64,000 bases of DNA from Muricea muricata (GCA_963855995.1 OY979722.1:3472001-3536000); one strand, 5' to 3'; shown: positions 1 through 12,090, counted from the stretch's first letter. Program-made: numbers and translations. Notes: generated by a model not told the origin, from the letters alone.

Positions 1-458
1 GCGGATGAGCTAAAACTTTTACTGGAATTTGCCAGCACTATTCCCATAGTTCATGGCAAAGTTCAAGATCTTTCTTATGATAAACTCAAATGCGAGTGCA
101 ATGTATTTCGCTTTGTTATAAACGAATTTAGCAAGAACCAAGTAAGTTAGCAGAAGCGGATTTTCAAGAAGAGAAAGCAAAAAATGATGCAAAAAATAAG
201 ACAACTGCAAAACCAAACGTACAAAAAGTCAAACAAATAAGGCAATTTGTGTTGACATTAAGTGGTGCAGAGGTTTTACAGCAATTATATTTGGTAGCGG
301 TTAATGCTGGATACCCCAGCTCCGTGGTAGAGTGTGTATTTTCCGCACTTAACAGAGTTGACACCTGCCACCCAAGAAGAATGACTCCATACCGAAAGTC
401 TAGTCTTACCTTGTTGCATTTTGAGAACGCTATCACAAGAGCTAGACATTTCTTTTGA
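1..458 (+). pseudogene. hAT-type transposase C-terminal remnant
   Basis: Degenerate end of a hAT-superfamily transposase. The last open stretch (about 132-458, reading frame 3) contains a YPSSVVECVFSALNRVDT segment followed by a region with MTPYRK and LTLLHFE. This resembles the hAT dimerisation domain, whose hallmark is a Ser/Glu-x-x-FS(A/K)L core followed by arginines and a hydrophobic LALL-type helix. An upstream stretch in frame 1 (1-147) is open but ends in TAG, so either a frameshift or an intron separates the two parts. No zinc finger or catalytic DDE region is visible because the window starts here. The domain name rests on motif recall, not on a search. It is probably a fossil or a domesticated fragment. 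Confidence 0.5.
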
Positions 459-920
459 ACGATTTTTAGTAAAGTGGAACAATAAGCCGAGGAAATTACC
501 TGTACCGTTATCATAGCTACAAGTACTATATACTGTATCTTTTGTAATATTTTATACAATTACATTTGTATTGTTGGTGACCTTTTTTTAATAGCAATAT
601 TTCTCTGCTGTCCAAACAGTCCATATTACGCTCTGACAATAGTCGGCCCTCCCTAGAATTTTCATGGTCCTCCTTGGCTAATATTCCTGGCTACGCCTCT
701 GATTAATGCGTGATCATACCACGAATACATGTATATTACTATGTTTTTAATATGTCGAATACGGCAAGATATTCCACCACTTACAAGCAAAGAGATGATA
801 ATGTACTTATACTTGCCCAGTTGGGTGAAATGGAAAATGCATTATGGTGCATTTGCTGCATCTATATACATTTTTAATTTACATTTTTACAGTAATCAGT
901 CACCATAAACTCAACTTACA
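459..920. other. Non-coding AT-rich stretch
   Basis: No open frame, RNA gene or clear repeat is supported here. It separates the transposase remnant from the split MITE at 921. Confidence 0.5.
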
Positions 921-976
921 GGGGCCGGTTGTATAAAACTCTTAATAACTTTTTTAATCACTGTTTTGTAGTTAAA
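921..976 (+). mobile_element. 5' half of a GGGGCCGG-family MITE, split by the palindrome
   Basis: Begins with GGGGCCGGTTGTATAAAA and matches base for base, with few changes, one end of the complete ~150 bp element at 62884-63032 (reverse orientation) as far as its GTAGTTAAA segment. The rest of the element is missing here. It appears at 29284-29374 in the same orientation, on the other side of the 28 kb inverted repeat. Confidence 0.75.
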
Positions 977-1101
977 CAAGACGCCTGCTAAGGCGTTCAC
1001 TCCGCCTGCCAAACGAAAATGGGCACAAGGCCAGGCAGGGCTGTAACTAGAGCGTTCATTGGCGGTGGGGTATATTCACTTATTTCTGTTCTGCCCAACT
1101 A
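977..1101. other. Unpaired segment between MITE half and palindrome arm
   Basis: About 125 bp without a counterpart at the right end. It contains ACTCCGCCTGCC at 999-1010, which recurs as the start of the arm-edge hairpin at 1105. It may be a terminal part of the inserted block, filler DNA, or a duplicated end. Confidence 0.4.
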
Positions 1102-1104
1102 ATT

Positions 1105-1132
1105 ACTCCGCCTGCCGTAGGCGAGGCGGAGT
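1105..1132. repeat. Hairpin at the outer edge of the left arm
   Basis: A 28 bp near-palindrome, ACTCCGCCT...AGGCGGAGT, starting 3 bp inside the arm boundary. The same sequence is at the outer edge of the other arm (29253-29280). Confidence 0.7.
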
Positions 1133-1153
1133 TTTAAATTCGCCCCGTTTCTG

Positions 1154-1179
1154 TTTTTTTTTTTTTTTTTTTTTTTTTT
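1154..1179 (+). repeat. Poly-T tract next to the arm edge
   Basis: 26 T residues. The partner tract in the right arm (about 29209-29231) has 23 A, which accounts for the 3 bp coordinate shift at the outer edge. Confidence 0.8.
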
Positions 1180-2574
1180 CGGTGTCAGAAGTCGGTGCAG
1201 CGCTCATGGGTGATACCGCTGGCACAAACCGCGTGAGCCGACCTAAACACGGCGTTTAAACTCAATTTCTAGCGAAATGTGTCAACAAAACACGCATTTA
1301 AACGTGCATGCTAGAACATCTAAACCCCAAGAAGGTTTTACGTGCAAAGATTCTCATGCAAAATGCTTTAAAACGACAAATTCCAGCGATGTGTCGCGGT
1401 GAAGTTTTGAGAGCGTGTTTCCGTCATTTTCTGGTTTATTCCTACTTTTAAGGAAATTTAGAAATTTCTACACAAGAATCAAACGCAAATTCTACTGAAA
1501 TATCTACATACATACAAAATGAAGATCGGTGAAGGAACTTCGCAAAAATATTCATTTTTGTACTTTCGAACGGCGTTTTTCCTATGCTTTTGACTGAAAA
1601 CACGACGAACGACACTTGCCAGAGCAATTTGCGTGGCGCGTGGAATGACGTGAGCACGGGGACACAAAAATTGAGGTTGTTGAGTGCGAGTTCCCTATCT
1701 GTATATATCTGATCTGTGATACAGCTTCTTCTGAATCAGGAACAAGGAACTTGCTCGGAGCATGTCGACACAAAGTGGTAGTTTCGGCGTTCCTCGGAAT
1801 TCGTCGGTTTCCGACTCTGCTCGAAGATTTTCCGAATACTATTTTTTCAAAATTTTTCTCTAGCTCGAAGATTTTGCTCCTTGAAAGTCCTCTAAATTTT
1901 CATGCATCCTAACTTTGTTTTAAGGTAATATGCTTTATTTTCTATCATTATTTGTAGCAAAGTACTTAGATTGTGCATAGAGATCGATTTTTGAGAGATC
2001 AGACTGGAAATAAGTACAATTTTCGAGTATTGTAAGTTTGTGCTTTCCAAGCATGGCTATGGTCGCATGTAAGATTAAGGCTACCGTTTTCAGTTGAAGT
2101 TGGTTCGATAATAATACCATGAAATCCGCTATAGAAACTGAATGAGCTCTTGAATTGTTGAGATTGTCGAAGAAAGTATGCTGAGACAGTTCTATGTATA
2201 GAGTTGGTTCTGGTTCAAATTTATTGAAAAAAGGCAATTTAATTTTAATTTTGTGAATTTCGATTACAAAACATGCCTTGGACTGTCGACCAATTGATTT
2301 CGTCAGGCGATTACAGACTTGTGAGAGGAGGGGGGTAGCCTAATTACTAAAATGTAGTGAAAAAAGGACTTTCCATCTAATGGTGGGAGCAGGTTGGCGG
2401 GAACACTGGAGAATAAAGGTCCTGTCACAATGCAATTTTTCTTGCAACTTGAAATGCAATTCTACTATTGGGAGATGTAAAATTAACAAATGCAAGTTTC
2501 CATCACAGTTTGCTGGGGTTTTTTAACGTGCCAAACATTTGTCACAAATTTACTTAAGAGTAGATTTTCCCTGT

Positions 2575-2806
2575 AGCAAAAAAGATGGCAAATGTCGATT
2601 TTACCAGAGTGCATGGCAGTCTGAAATTGTTTAAAAAGGCAAATTAACGCCTTTTGAAGAACAGACAGAAGACAATAGGTTATTTTCACACTTGTGTTAA
2701 AATTTCAATCGAGTAGCTTTGCTTCTTGTCATCTTTTCCCACGTATTCTTTCTTGATACCTGCAATGCATTCTGGTAAAATCGACATGTCGCCATCTTTT
2801 TTGCTG
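2575..2806. mobile_element. MITE with AGCAAAAAAGATGGC ends (copy 1, left arm)
   Basis: Imperfect terminal inverted repeats of about 45 bp run from AGCAAAAAAGATGGC to its complement, with TCGATTTTACCAGA and TGGTAAAATCGA inside each end. A related copy lies at 8515-8739. TA-like flanks suggest a Tc1/mariner-type non-autonomous element, but the target duplication is not certain. Confidence 0.6.
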
Positions 2807-2815
2807 CGGTGAATG

Positions 2816-2957
2816 CAAGGAAAAGTGCACCGTGTGACAGGGCCTTAAGGGTAAGAGGTGGATAGAGAAGGAGACGGAGCAGTTACAAGTGCAAGAAAAA
2901 TTGCACCGTGTGACAGGGCCTTGAGGGTGGGAGGTGGATAGGAGGAGACGGAGCAGG
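2816..2957 (+). repeat. Two-unit tandem repeat, ~75 bp unit
   Basis: Two direct copies start at 2816 and 2891. Both contain GCACCGTGTGACAGGGCCTT and then GGAGACGGAGCAG. The mirror copy is at 27431-27572. Confidence 0.7.
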
Positions 2958-5900
2958 ATGTGGGAGTCGTGCAAGGTCGGGAGGTTAAAAAAGAACAAGG
3001 AATGTTATGTTTTTAATGCCTTTTAGACTTTTCTTGAGGCAATTAAAATTCAAACTGTCAAATCCAAACACTGTACAGAATGGCCGACTTTACGTGGTCT
3101 TTAGTTTTTACACAACCACTTGCATTGTTATCTTTTGCAGTTTGTTTACCATTTCAGTTATCTATCTTCAATAGAATTCTTTGAAATTTGTTTGTAGATC
3201 GACAAAATGCTTAACCTCCTCTCAACAACTGGCAGATTATGAAAAATGAAATTGTTAAAGGTATTGGAATATTGCATGTACAATATTGAATATGGGACAA
3301 TTTGGGACAGTATAATTTTGGACATGACGGTTTCATTCTCACCTAACTTGACGATTATTTTGTGGGTACACATACCGTGGAATCTCATGTGCTCCAGAAG
3401 CATTTTAATCTTAGAAAAAGTCAAATAATGATGAACTGTGTTTTAAAAGAAAGTTAGAATCTTATTTGGTTCAAATCAATTGAATTATGGCCCAAGAGTT
3501 CATGAAAACACATACAAAAGGCTTTCTTAAAAAACTGAAATATCAAATCTAGCAATTTTATATGTTATGCCTCTAAACAACACAATTCTGTTTCTAAAAA
3601 TTGGTACCCTACTAGACCTATATGCATGATTATACTAATTTGGACATATTTATTTTTACCCATTAAAATATAAATTTGTGTTTAATCATTCGTGTTTGTC
3701 ATTATTTGACTTTGTAATGTTGGTTAAACATAAGGAGACTGAGGTGACTTTGCCAGAAACAAAAACATCCATTATTATACTAAAATTTCAATATATATAG
3801 CAATTAAAACTAACCACAGGAAATATATTTCTACTTTTTAATTGAAATGTTTCTGTTATATGCACCATATCATATTTTTGATAAAAAATTACAACACCTA
3901 TGTTATTTCCTGGTTTACTATCTCAATCATCTTTTGTTTAAGCTGGCTTTGAGTGTTCATTTGAAAGTTTGGAAAGTTCATTTGAAAATCACAATAGTTC
4001 TCAATGTTATATTGGACCCTTTAAAGTTAAAAAAATACTTTGTAATATTTTATACTACTGGTAATTTATCTTAGATACAGACTTTGTGATTTTGTACTAG
4101 AATGTTGACTTTCAAACTTTAAGATGAACTACTTATTAAGGACAAAATAAGCTAGCATATTGTCTTTTGTTTACAAAGTGGAACTTGTTTGGAATTGAGA
4201 TGAACTGATGCAGTTGTTCTTTAACTTTATCAATTAATTACATATCTTAAATGAAAAAGAAAACCACAACTTGCCAAATAAATTCTGTGGGCTCTTTTTA
4301 TTAGCAAAGAAAAGATGTGGCGGATGTAAGAATTTAAGAGTAAAAAAGTTTCCTTGGACTAAAAAAATTGACAGTATGCCAGATTTTCTAGATAAACAAG
4401 CAGTACAGATGTTGGCCAATAATAAGTATAAGTAACTACAATTTTTAATTTTAAAAGTTTTCTATTGATGCCTGGATACAGTAAATACTTTACCAGAGTT
4501 CTTCGTATTACATCGACTTGAAAAAGTTTTAAGTCACATGAAGCTTTTAGTTGATACTATGCAATTTCAAATTTTACAGACTTCTTAATTAACATGCCAA
4601 ATTTACCTTGTTGAACATAAGGTCTTTCCTGAGAAAAAGTAAAACTGTCTGGCATTATATGGAGTAGAATAATTTAAATTAGTTTGAGACTTTGATTTGA
4701 TAACAATTTTGATTTGTACTATTTACAATACAAGTGACTGGGTTGTATCGGATATACAAACCCAAGCTGAAGGCGAGATATCTGACATACACAGATGCGA
4801 ATGTTGTAAATGGCTTGTGAAACTCGTCAATTTTATACATCAGATCTATAGCAAAGTGATTTTGAAAATACCGATTCTGTAAGATGAGAAAATGATTTCT
4901 TTTGTGTTTCCTGTATGATTTATTACTTTATAAGTTTCTTAATTAAAATTACAACATATTGTCTACTGGAACTTTTTATATTGTTTGGTTGTGGTGAATT
5001 TGTATTTTGGCAATTGAAATATTTCTGAATTTGCATGTGCATTTCCTTTGCTTCAGTTCAAGTTTACATTTCAAATATTCCACTTTGTAATACTTGCGTG
5101 GTAATAATAATATAAGAAAACAGGTTTACATGGCTCTTGAATATAGTCTTTTCAACAAGTAAGTAAAGATGAATTTATACTTCAAAGAGATATGTTCCTA
5201 ACCTGACAATGGTACCTTCCAAAAAGACTAAATTTAAATTGATTCTTCGAATAAATTTTTTACTTTTCAATCCAAGATCAATCTAAGTTATGTATTTCTA
5301 CTTTTATTTTGGTCTCTTTAACACTGAAACTATCAATTGTATATAAAGCAACTTCACTATCGAGTGACTTCATTAGTTGCTGGGCAAAGCCAAAGCATTG
5401 ATTTTTCGGCTGTTTTCAATGAAAAATAGAATTTTTCCCAAAGTTATCTCAAATAAATTATCACAATTTGAACAAAAAGCTTCTGTTCTTGTGCCCACCA
5501 GAAAAATGAGATGTCTGAGACTTTCTTTGTATTTTTTTGCGAAAAATAGATCGCATGCACTGTTATGCAAAGAAAAGTGTAAGAGATTGGTTTCTGAAAA
5601 ATGTCGTGCTACACACAATATTCTAAAAATGCTTGGTTTTTATTCTATGTATTTTTGAATTTTTTGTTAAAAAAAATAAAGGTAGCAATGTTTAGTGCAT
5701 TTCACATTGTCAGGTTAGAAACGCAATAAGAAAAATGTGGCTCCGAACATTACAGCTTGGTCAATTTGGAATTTATAAAAAAATCGTTTCTTCGTTGTTT
5801 TTCGACGTTTTGAAGGGTTGTTTCGAGTACAAAAAAGTATTTTTAGGAAGAATTATGTGCCCACGTTACATGTCTCAAAGCCATCAAAATTCGTTGGTAA

Positions 5901-6570
5901 TTCGTGCATGTATTTTTTCTGACTTATAAAAGCACAATTGATTAAAAATGATATTTTTCTTTTGACAAAAATACCTTTCTTCTGTGAGGCTGGCTGTATT
6001 TGAAAAAGCGTTGGTCAACGCTCCGCCAAAACTCGTGGGTTTTCTCCGGGTACTCCGGTTCTTCCCACTGGGAGAGTTGACAGGGTAGTTACATATGGTT
6101 ATAAAAATGTGACTAACTTTTGAAAACCTTTCTACTTAGACTTGTTAAGCCTTCTCGTCCTCTCTATCAGTTGCATGTTTTGAGCCACATGTTTTTCTTT
6201 GTAATTGTGAAACAACTCGTTATATGCTGGGTAAACTTTTGCAAAACTCTCAAAATTTATCACTTCAAGTTGTTTCATTGTTATAATATATTTTGAAGTA
6301 TAAACATTTACTTACGTTGAAAAGACCCAAGTTTTTTAGGACTTTGTTCATTCACTTGTGTTATTGTTCTCTCTGCCATGTTCTGTTTTCTTCTGTTGTT
6401 ATTTTAATAAGTACAATGTGTGGTAGTTAATCTCTTTTTATTGTTGTTCAAATTGTATGTAATCTTTACAAATTTTTTCAATAAATTGTTTACAAAATTT
6501 ACTTGTGACCCCTTTTTAATTAAAAATTCAATTCCCATGGGAATTGAGAAATTGAATAAAAAAAATCCCC

Positions 6571-6688
6571 CTACCCCGGCCAGCTCCCCAAGTGCCACTT
6601 CCACCTAAGTAGAAGTACTTATACATGTAGTACAAGTACTTCTACTTATTCACGGTGGAAGTAGCACTCGGAGAACTGGCCGGGGTAG
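6571..6688. mobile_element. Short inverted-repeat element, CTACCCCGGCCAG ends (left arm)
   Basis: 118 bp foldback with ends CTACCCCGGCCAG/CTGGCCGGGGTAG and a centre rich in AAGTAGAAGTACTT-type palindromic sequence. It probably forms a long hairpin. Class unknown, MITE-like. Confidence 0.65.
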
Positions 6689-7522
6689 CCGGCAAAGAGA
6701 AGACCAACTTTGCAAGTGCTAATACAATTGCTAAGTTGATCTTCCCTAGAGAGCAGCCGCGCGTACCTAACAAATTAAAACAACAAACGTTAGTGACTTA
6801 AGTACTTAGCATGCAAATTTGATTCCCAAAGCCAAAATGTCAAGTGCCCCCCGCTGATCCTACCAACTGCCTACCTGCCTCAGTTCTAAGCTGTCTTCCT
6901 CAGTTCTAAGCTCCTGCATTCCATTCGTTACCTTCACTTTCCTCACCATCGCACAGTCACTCACAGCTGATAAACCCGCATGCACCACCACCACCCCGAC
7001 TGCCACCCAATTTCGAAAATTAAAAGAGTTAAAATTTCGGTAAAGTATGCATTTTAAATGCAATTTATTTGGATATTTTAGATCAAACGTAAACAGAAAA
7101 AGCTCGTACATAAAAACAGGTGAGAATTCTATTTAAAATTTGCTTGCAAAATATAAAACTTAATTCGCATTTTTCTTAGTTAATAGTATAGATCAATTTA
7201 GTTGATGTTGAAACCTACTCTTAACTGTTTTGTTAGAAGTGACGACAGATTTTGGTTTTTAAGCATACTTTCAAAAATTTTAATTCCTTTAATAAACCTA
7301 ATCCCATGCAACTTACACACGGCGCACACCCTCGCAGTCCATACATTTAGCTAATAAATTACGTTATAAACAAAAAAGCAAAATAAAAAGATAAATTACG
7401 TTATCTCTAGCTACTTAAACCCACTTAGACTGAGTTTTTGATTGAATTTTCAAACGTAAAACCTTAGCTGAATGGGCATGGGCTTTTCGTTGTGTTAACT
7501 GTTCCGGAGTAAATATAAACCT

Positions 7523-7764
7523 GGGGCCGGTTGTATCAAAGGCGTTTAGCTTAAACGGTGGATAAGTGAAATTTAAAAATCAGTTTTACACCTAGTACGG
7601 AACCGAAATTATGAGTTGAAATAGAATAAATATTTAGTTTTATATATAATTGTTCTTCTCAGGTCAAATAACTTCAGCTGGTTTGTTTATACAACATGGA
7701 AACTTGTTTCATATTTTTGACTTATCCACCGTTTAAGCTAAACGCCTTTGATACAACCGGCCCC
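7523..7764. mobile_element. GGGGCCGG-family MITE, complete (left arm)
   Basis: 242 bp with a perfect 45 bp terminal inverted repeat beginning GGGGCCGGTTGTATCAAA. The interior is AT-rich and non-coding. Flanking bases do not give a clear target duplication beyond one T on each side. The same end motif is found at 921, 29374, 44304, 54238 and 62884. Confidence 0.85.
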
Positions 7765-8005
7765 TGATACTTACCAAAGTCCAAGGCTGGGTCAAATAAG
7801 CATGAGAATTAGGCAAAAATAAAAAGCAATTGAAACTCAACAGATTCACTAAAGTTGTTTTTTTTTTTTGGCAACTTATATCCTTAAGTGTAGATGACAT
7901 GCAATTTTTAATGCCGTAATTCTCACACTTATTTAACCGAAACGCCTTCATTTGCATGGTACCTCGCAGCTGCTCTCAAACCACCTTCGTAATTTGCTTT
8001 AGTGT

Positions 8006-8241
8006 CATAGAAATAATAGATATAGAATGCGTGCTTGGTAACCTAGCCGGTACCCAAATTGAAAAAAAAATTGCCCTTATAAATCCGCCATGTTGGATTT
8101 GTCCGAGGAGCGGTCTATGCGAATTACAGTGGGGCGAGTTTAATTTGCCCTTATAAATCGGCCATTTTGAATTTTAATGTGGCGTCATTTGTTTACCTGA
8201 AAATAGATAGGAGCGCGCATTCTATATCTATTATTTCTATG
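8006..8241. mobile_element. MITE present only in the left arm, 8 bp target duplication
   Basis: 236 bp element with 26 bp perfect terminal inverted repeats starting CATAGAAATAATAGATATAG. It is flanked by the direct duplication TTTAGTGT (7998-8005 and 8242-8249). The right arm has the empty site with one TTTAGTGT near 22390. Two ~20 bp internal repeats containing GCCCTTATAAATC are visible. An 8 bp duplication fits hAT or P superfamilies. The CAT-start end is more P-like, but this is only suggestive. Confidence 0.9.
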
Positions 8242-8514
8242 TTTAGTGTACACAAACAATGACTTCATTGTTCCTGCTTACCAAAACAAATCTGAAAGCA
8301 CCAAGATACTTATCATATTAATAATCAAAGAGGATTCGCATTATGCAGTAATTACCATAAACAGACGCATCACCATTGAAACAAAGCATGCTGTATTCCC
8401 ATGGGAATTTAAAATGCACAAAAAAATATAATGATCCTACTGATTTGCATGGATGTATGAACCAAATTAGCTAAGAAACAAAGAAATGATATATTCCCTT
8501 GGGAATTTAATGTA

Positions 8515-8739
8515 GCAAAAAGATGGCGGGTGTTGATTTTACCAGAATGCCTTGCGGTCTGAAATCGTTTAAAAACTTAAGGTAAATTAACCTCGTTTGA
8601 GGAACAGACAGATAGGTTATTTTGTCACTTGTGTTAAAATTCCGTCCATTAGCTTATGTTAAATATCATTTCACTGCTATTCTTGATTGATACCCGCATT
8701 AAATTCTGGTAAAATCGACATGCCACCATTTGTTTTGCT
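8515..8739. mobile_element. MITE with AGCAAAAAGATGGC ends (copy 2, left arm)
   Basis: Diverged copy of the element at 2575-2806 with the same terminal AGATGGC and TGGTAAAATCGACA motifs, flanked by TA on both sides. Confidence 0.6.
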
Positions 8740-9650
8740 ACGGTGAATTGGAATACAAGTCAAATTTTCTCGCTTTTTAACCAGAGAACACATTCTTTAA
8801 AGGTAGAACGACGGAATTGATCGTTTACAATCGACGCCATCTTTGTTGACGTTTGAAACACATGGCAACCACAAAGTATCTATTCATTATATCTGATCCT
8901 ATCGAGCCATACATCTTTAAAGTATCATTCATAATACGCTAAAACTAACGATGAAATAGTAAATTGACACTAGTGTTTCGCTGTAAACAGCTGAAGTAAT
9001 CTGCAGAGTCAACCAAGATGGCGCCCAATCACACGAAATGACGGCATGTGCAAACCAAAAATAGTGACCAAATGCATCAACTATAATTTAGTGGCATTAT
9101 TACGAAACTTATTTTTGTAAAACGTTCAATCCTACATGTTATTTTGTTTTGTTTTTAGAAATATCCAAATCCAAATGTTAGAGACGAAATTTCCAGGCGT
9201 TAAGGTATTGTTTCTTTAAAAAATATTGTCGACATTTACCATATTTTTACCTGTTTTTTGACTCGAAAATTGACTGCCAAACTCCTAGGTATTCTATTTA
9301 ATTATTTTGTTGAATGTATTTGATATCAATGTTATTTCAATCCAATTTTTTTCACTTAATTTGCTGTCTTCTCTTTTTCATTAACGAGAAATATCTATTA
9401 AATCCTCTTTGATCCCTCAATAATAAGTATCTTGTTTTCTACTAACTTGCACATTACCACTACTTTCTATTACAATGTCGTGTCTTCTCATTCTTGTGGA
9501 TTGTTGTTTTGTGGGTCTTGTCGTCCAGGATCGTTCATTCTTTTCTTTTCTTGTGCGTTTTTTTCACATCCCATCACCCTTTGCAATAGTAGAAAGAATT
9601 AAATCATGAGATGATAGTTACGAGTAATTTATAAACTATAACATATTAAA

Positions 9651-9791
9651 CAATTATTGGATGAGGTTTTTGTGATATGCGGAATTATCAATGTCGAGGT
9701 AAGAGTTATCAGCCGAGCCGAAGGCGAGTCAGATAACTCTTACCGAGAGATTGATAATTTTGCATATCACAAAAACCGAATCCGATAATTG
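9651..9791. repeat. Long hairpin / foldback element (left arm)
   Basis: About 60 bp arms: CAATTATTGGATGAGG...GTAAGAGTTATC pairs imperfectly with GATAACTCTTAC...CCGATAATTG around a short loop containing GCCGAGCCGAAGGCGAG. It could be a MITE or a non-coding structured element. Confidence 0.6.
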
Positions 9792-9974
9792 CTTTATTAT
9801 ACATTTTAAGTCTTTTTCCTCGAGCAATTGACGCATTTCGCCCTCGGAAGAGCTTAAAAAGGAAGATGCCATAGCATGAAACAGAAAATATCGAAAAAAT
9901 GTTGTTGCCATGCCAACCATTGATGCCAACGAATACCGCATACTGTAATAATCTGCACCGTAGGCTCAACATCC

Positions 9975-10014
9975 AGATAACTCAGTTATCTGCTAGCAGA
10001 TAACTGAGTTATCT
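9975..10014. repeat. Perfect 40 bp palindrome (left arm)
   Basis: AGATAACTCAGTTATCTGCT followed by its exact reverse complement. Each half also contains the smaller palindrome AGATAACTNAGTTATCT, so it is a palindrome of palindromes. Confidence 0.85.
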
Positions 10015-11768
10015 GCAGATTGTGTGATAGTCGCATTTATCTGCATACAACTGATCAATCACAACGCATAAAACAACTGCAATGTATAATAAAATAGTTT
10101 ATTAATTAGGCCGGCCAAATTATTGTGTAAGCTGTTAATATGAAATTTTTTTATTAAAATCTCGAGAATCATTAGTAAATCGTGAACAAAACACAAAAGA
10201 AAATCATAGCCGTGAAGGAGTCTTTATTTCTCACACGCACACAACTTGCAGCTACCCTAATTTATGATTTTAAATCAAAATATCTCGAGAATTAAACAAC
10301 ACGTAAGGAATGTGTAAATTCTTAAAGCTCTTTCGAACAATAAAAATTAATATCTCGCACTAATCTCTCTCAAAAGCTCTCTCAAATTTATTACCAATAT
10401 CTCTTCAACTATTACTTTGCAGGTGAAATGTAACTTCTATCAAAACTAGCTTACTTCAAGTTGTTTGGGAATTAAGATTTTACGTGTCAACGAGATCAAA
10501 TATGAATCTAAGATGGCAGACAGCGCATTAAATTTCTATCTTTACGACCAACTCCCCAACGAAAGGCTTTAATTCGCTCGAAAGTCGAATTTTGTTTTTT
10601 TATTGTGTAATGTAGTGAAAGATCCTGTGTGCTTTTTACAGCACTGCCAACACTAGCAACGTTAGTGCGAGATGTTAATTTTTATTGAAACGAAAGCTGA
10701 ACTGCTAAAGAAAATAGAAACGACAAGATAAAATCAAAAAACTTACTTTCACTCTATCTTTGGATCTTCTTGGCTTCGGTTGTTCTCGTTTCATCATGCT
10801 GTTTATGGTTTCATCTGGTTGGCGCACTCTCTTCATGGAACATCACGCCGGTCCAGTAGGTAACTAGCTCACTCGTGTCCAGTCAACCAACATAAAATAA
10901 GGAGAAAATTAATGTTACAAAATATTTTAGAATATAGGACACTAAGCGTTAATTGAAATTGACTTTAACAAACCGTACATTGTGATAGTATTTGCATCTT
11001 AACATCTGATGGAGACGGCTTGTGATATGAATTCGATATGAATTCTTTCCCATCTTGTTGCGTCATTAGTTGATGGTTGTTGTATTCACTTTTTACTTGG
11101 CATTCTTTGAAAAAAAAATTACGATGTTCAGAAAACTGTTTACAAGATAAGCAAAGAAAACTACGTTCACAAGCATTAGAGAGGACTAAGTAATTATAAT
11201 AGGCGTGACAGGTCACAGAGGTTAGTCGACGAAGAAACTCATGGACAAATTCCCGGCATGATGATATTCCGATAGCAAGAAGTACAGCAAGTGTAGAACG
11301 TGTACGTGTAAGCTTAAACTGTATCTATGCAACTCCAAGAAAAGCGCAACACAAAATGGCGGAATTTAAAGACATTTCTGGTGTCATTTCCAGTTCCCTA
11401 ACTTTCGCGGACAAATATATTTATATATTTTTCTCAAATTTTTTTGAAGTAAATCTAGATGGATTTTGTGAATAAACAAATTGAAAAAAGTATTGCCCAC
11501 GTTAGGAAACTAGAACGGGCGCCCAAGAATGCCCACAATTTCTCCAATCTGGATTATATTTATTGATTGCGCAAATGACTGATAAAAAATAAGAGAGTAA
11601 TAAAATACCAAATGGTTTCCTCTTCAAGATAGTGTCATACATGCGCGCGGCATTTCGGGATATTTGGGAAAACTCGTGTTGAAGTTGAACCTAAGGCAAC
11701 ATGCCAAGTACATGGATGACGCTATCCTGCTCAGGAAACTATTTAGTAATTGTCTTACAAAATGATTA

Positions 11769-12090
11769 CAGTGAAACACAAGTCAACGCCACGGCATTTA
11801 AATTTCTCGTGTAGGATTGTTTGATCCTGCACAGTAATAGCCAAGTGGCGCAATCGTCAGAGCAAACGCCTATCACATGTGAGGTCGTGGGTTCAATCCT
11901 TACTTCAGACTCGTGACACCCATGTGAGGAGTTAGTCAGTCGTGGGTTTATCCCGGGTACTCCGGTTTGCGAATGTTGACTGGATGGTTAAAATTGTAAA
12001 ATATCAGTAATCACCGGAACACGGGTACTTAACTAAACTGCTGACGATGAGGCGGAACTCATAATGAATTAATGAAAATGTGTTTCACTG
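11769..12090. mobile_element. TA-flanked MITE containing a tRNA-like (SINE-type) core (left arm)
   Basis: Ends CAGTGAAACACA/TGTGTTTCACTG are flanked by TA on both sides, typical of pogo/Tc1-mariner elements. Inside, 11840-11910 has a box A-like TGGCGCAATCGTC and a box B-like GGTTCAATCC at about the right spacing for a polymerase III promoter. Acceptor-stem pairing is poor, so it is a degenerate tRNA-derived sequence and not a working tRNA. The downstream GGGTACTCCGG motif recurs near 6048. Confidence 0.6.

Noticed and set aside
1935..2237. 100-codon minus-strand frame, mirrored at 28151-28453
   Set aside because: No recognisable domain; identity explained by the palindrome. Kept as unannotated DNA.
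5192..5722. Possible MITE with CTAACCTGACAATG ends
   Set aside because: Only 14 bp inverted ends about 510 bp apart, no target duplication recognised and no second copy beyond the palindrome mirror.
6028..6075. GGGTTTTCTCCGGGTACTCC motif, possible second SINE
   Set aside because: Resembles a SINE-type 3' segment but no tRNA-like head is visible nearby, so not listed as an element.
11840..11910. Possible functional tRNA gene
   Set aside because: Box A and B-like words exist, but the acceptor and anticodon stems do not pair well; more likely a degenerate SINE head.
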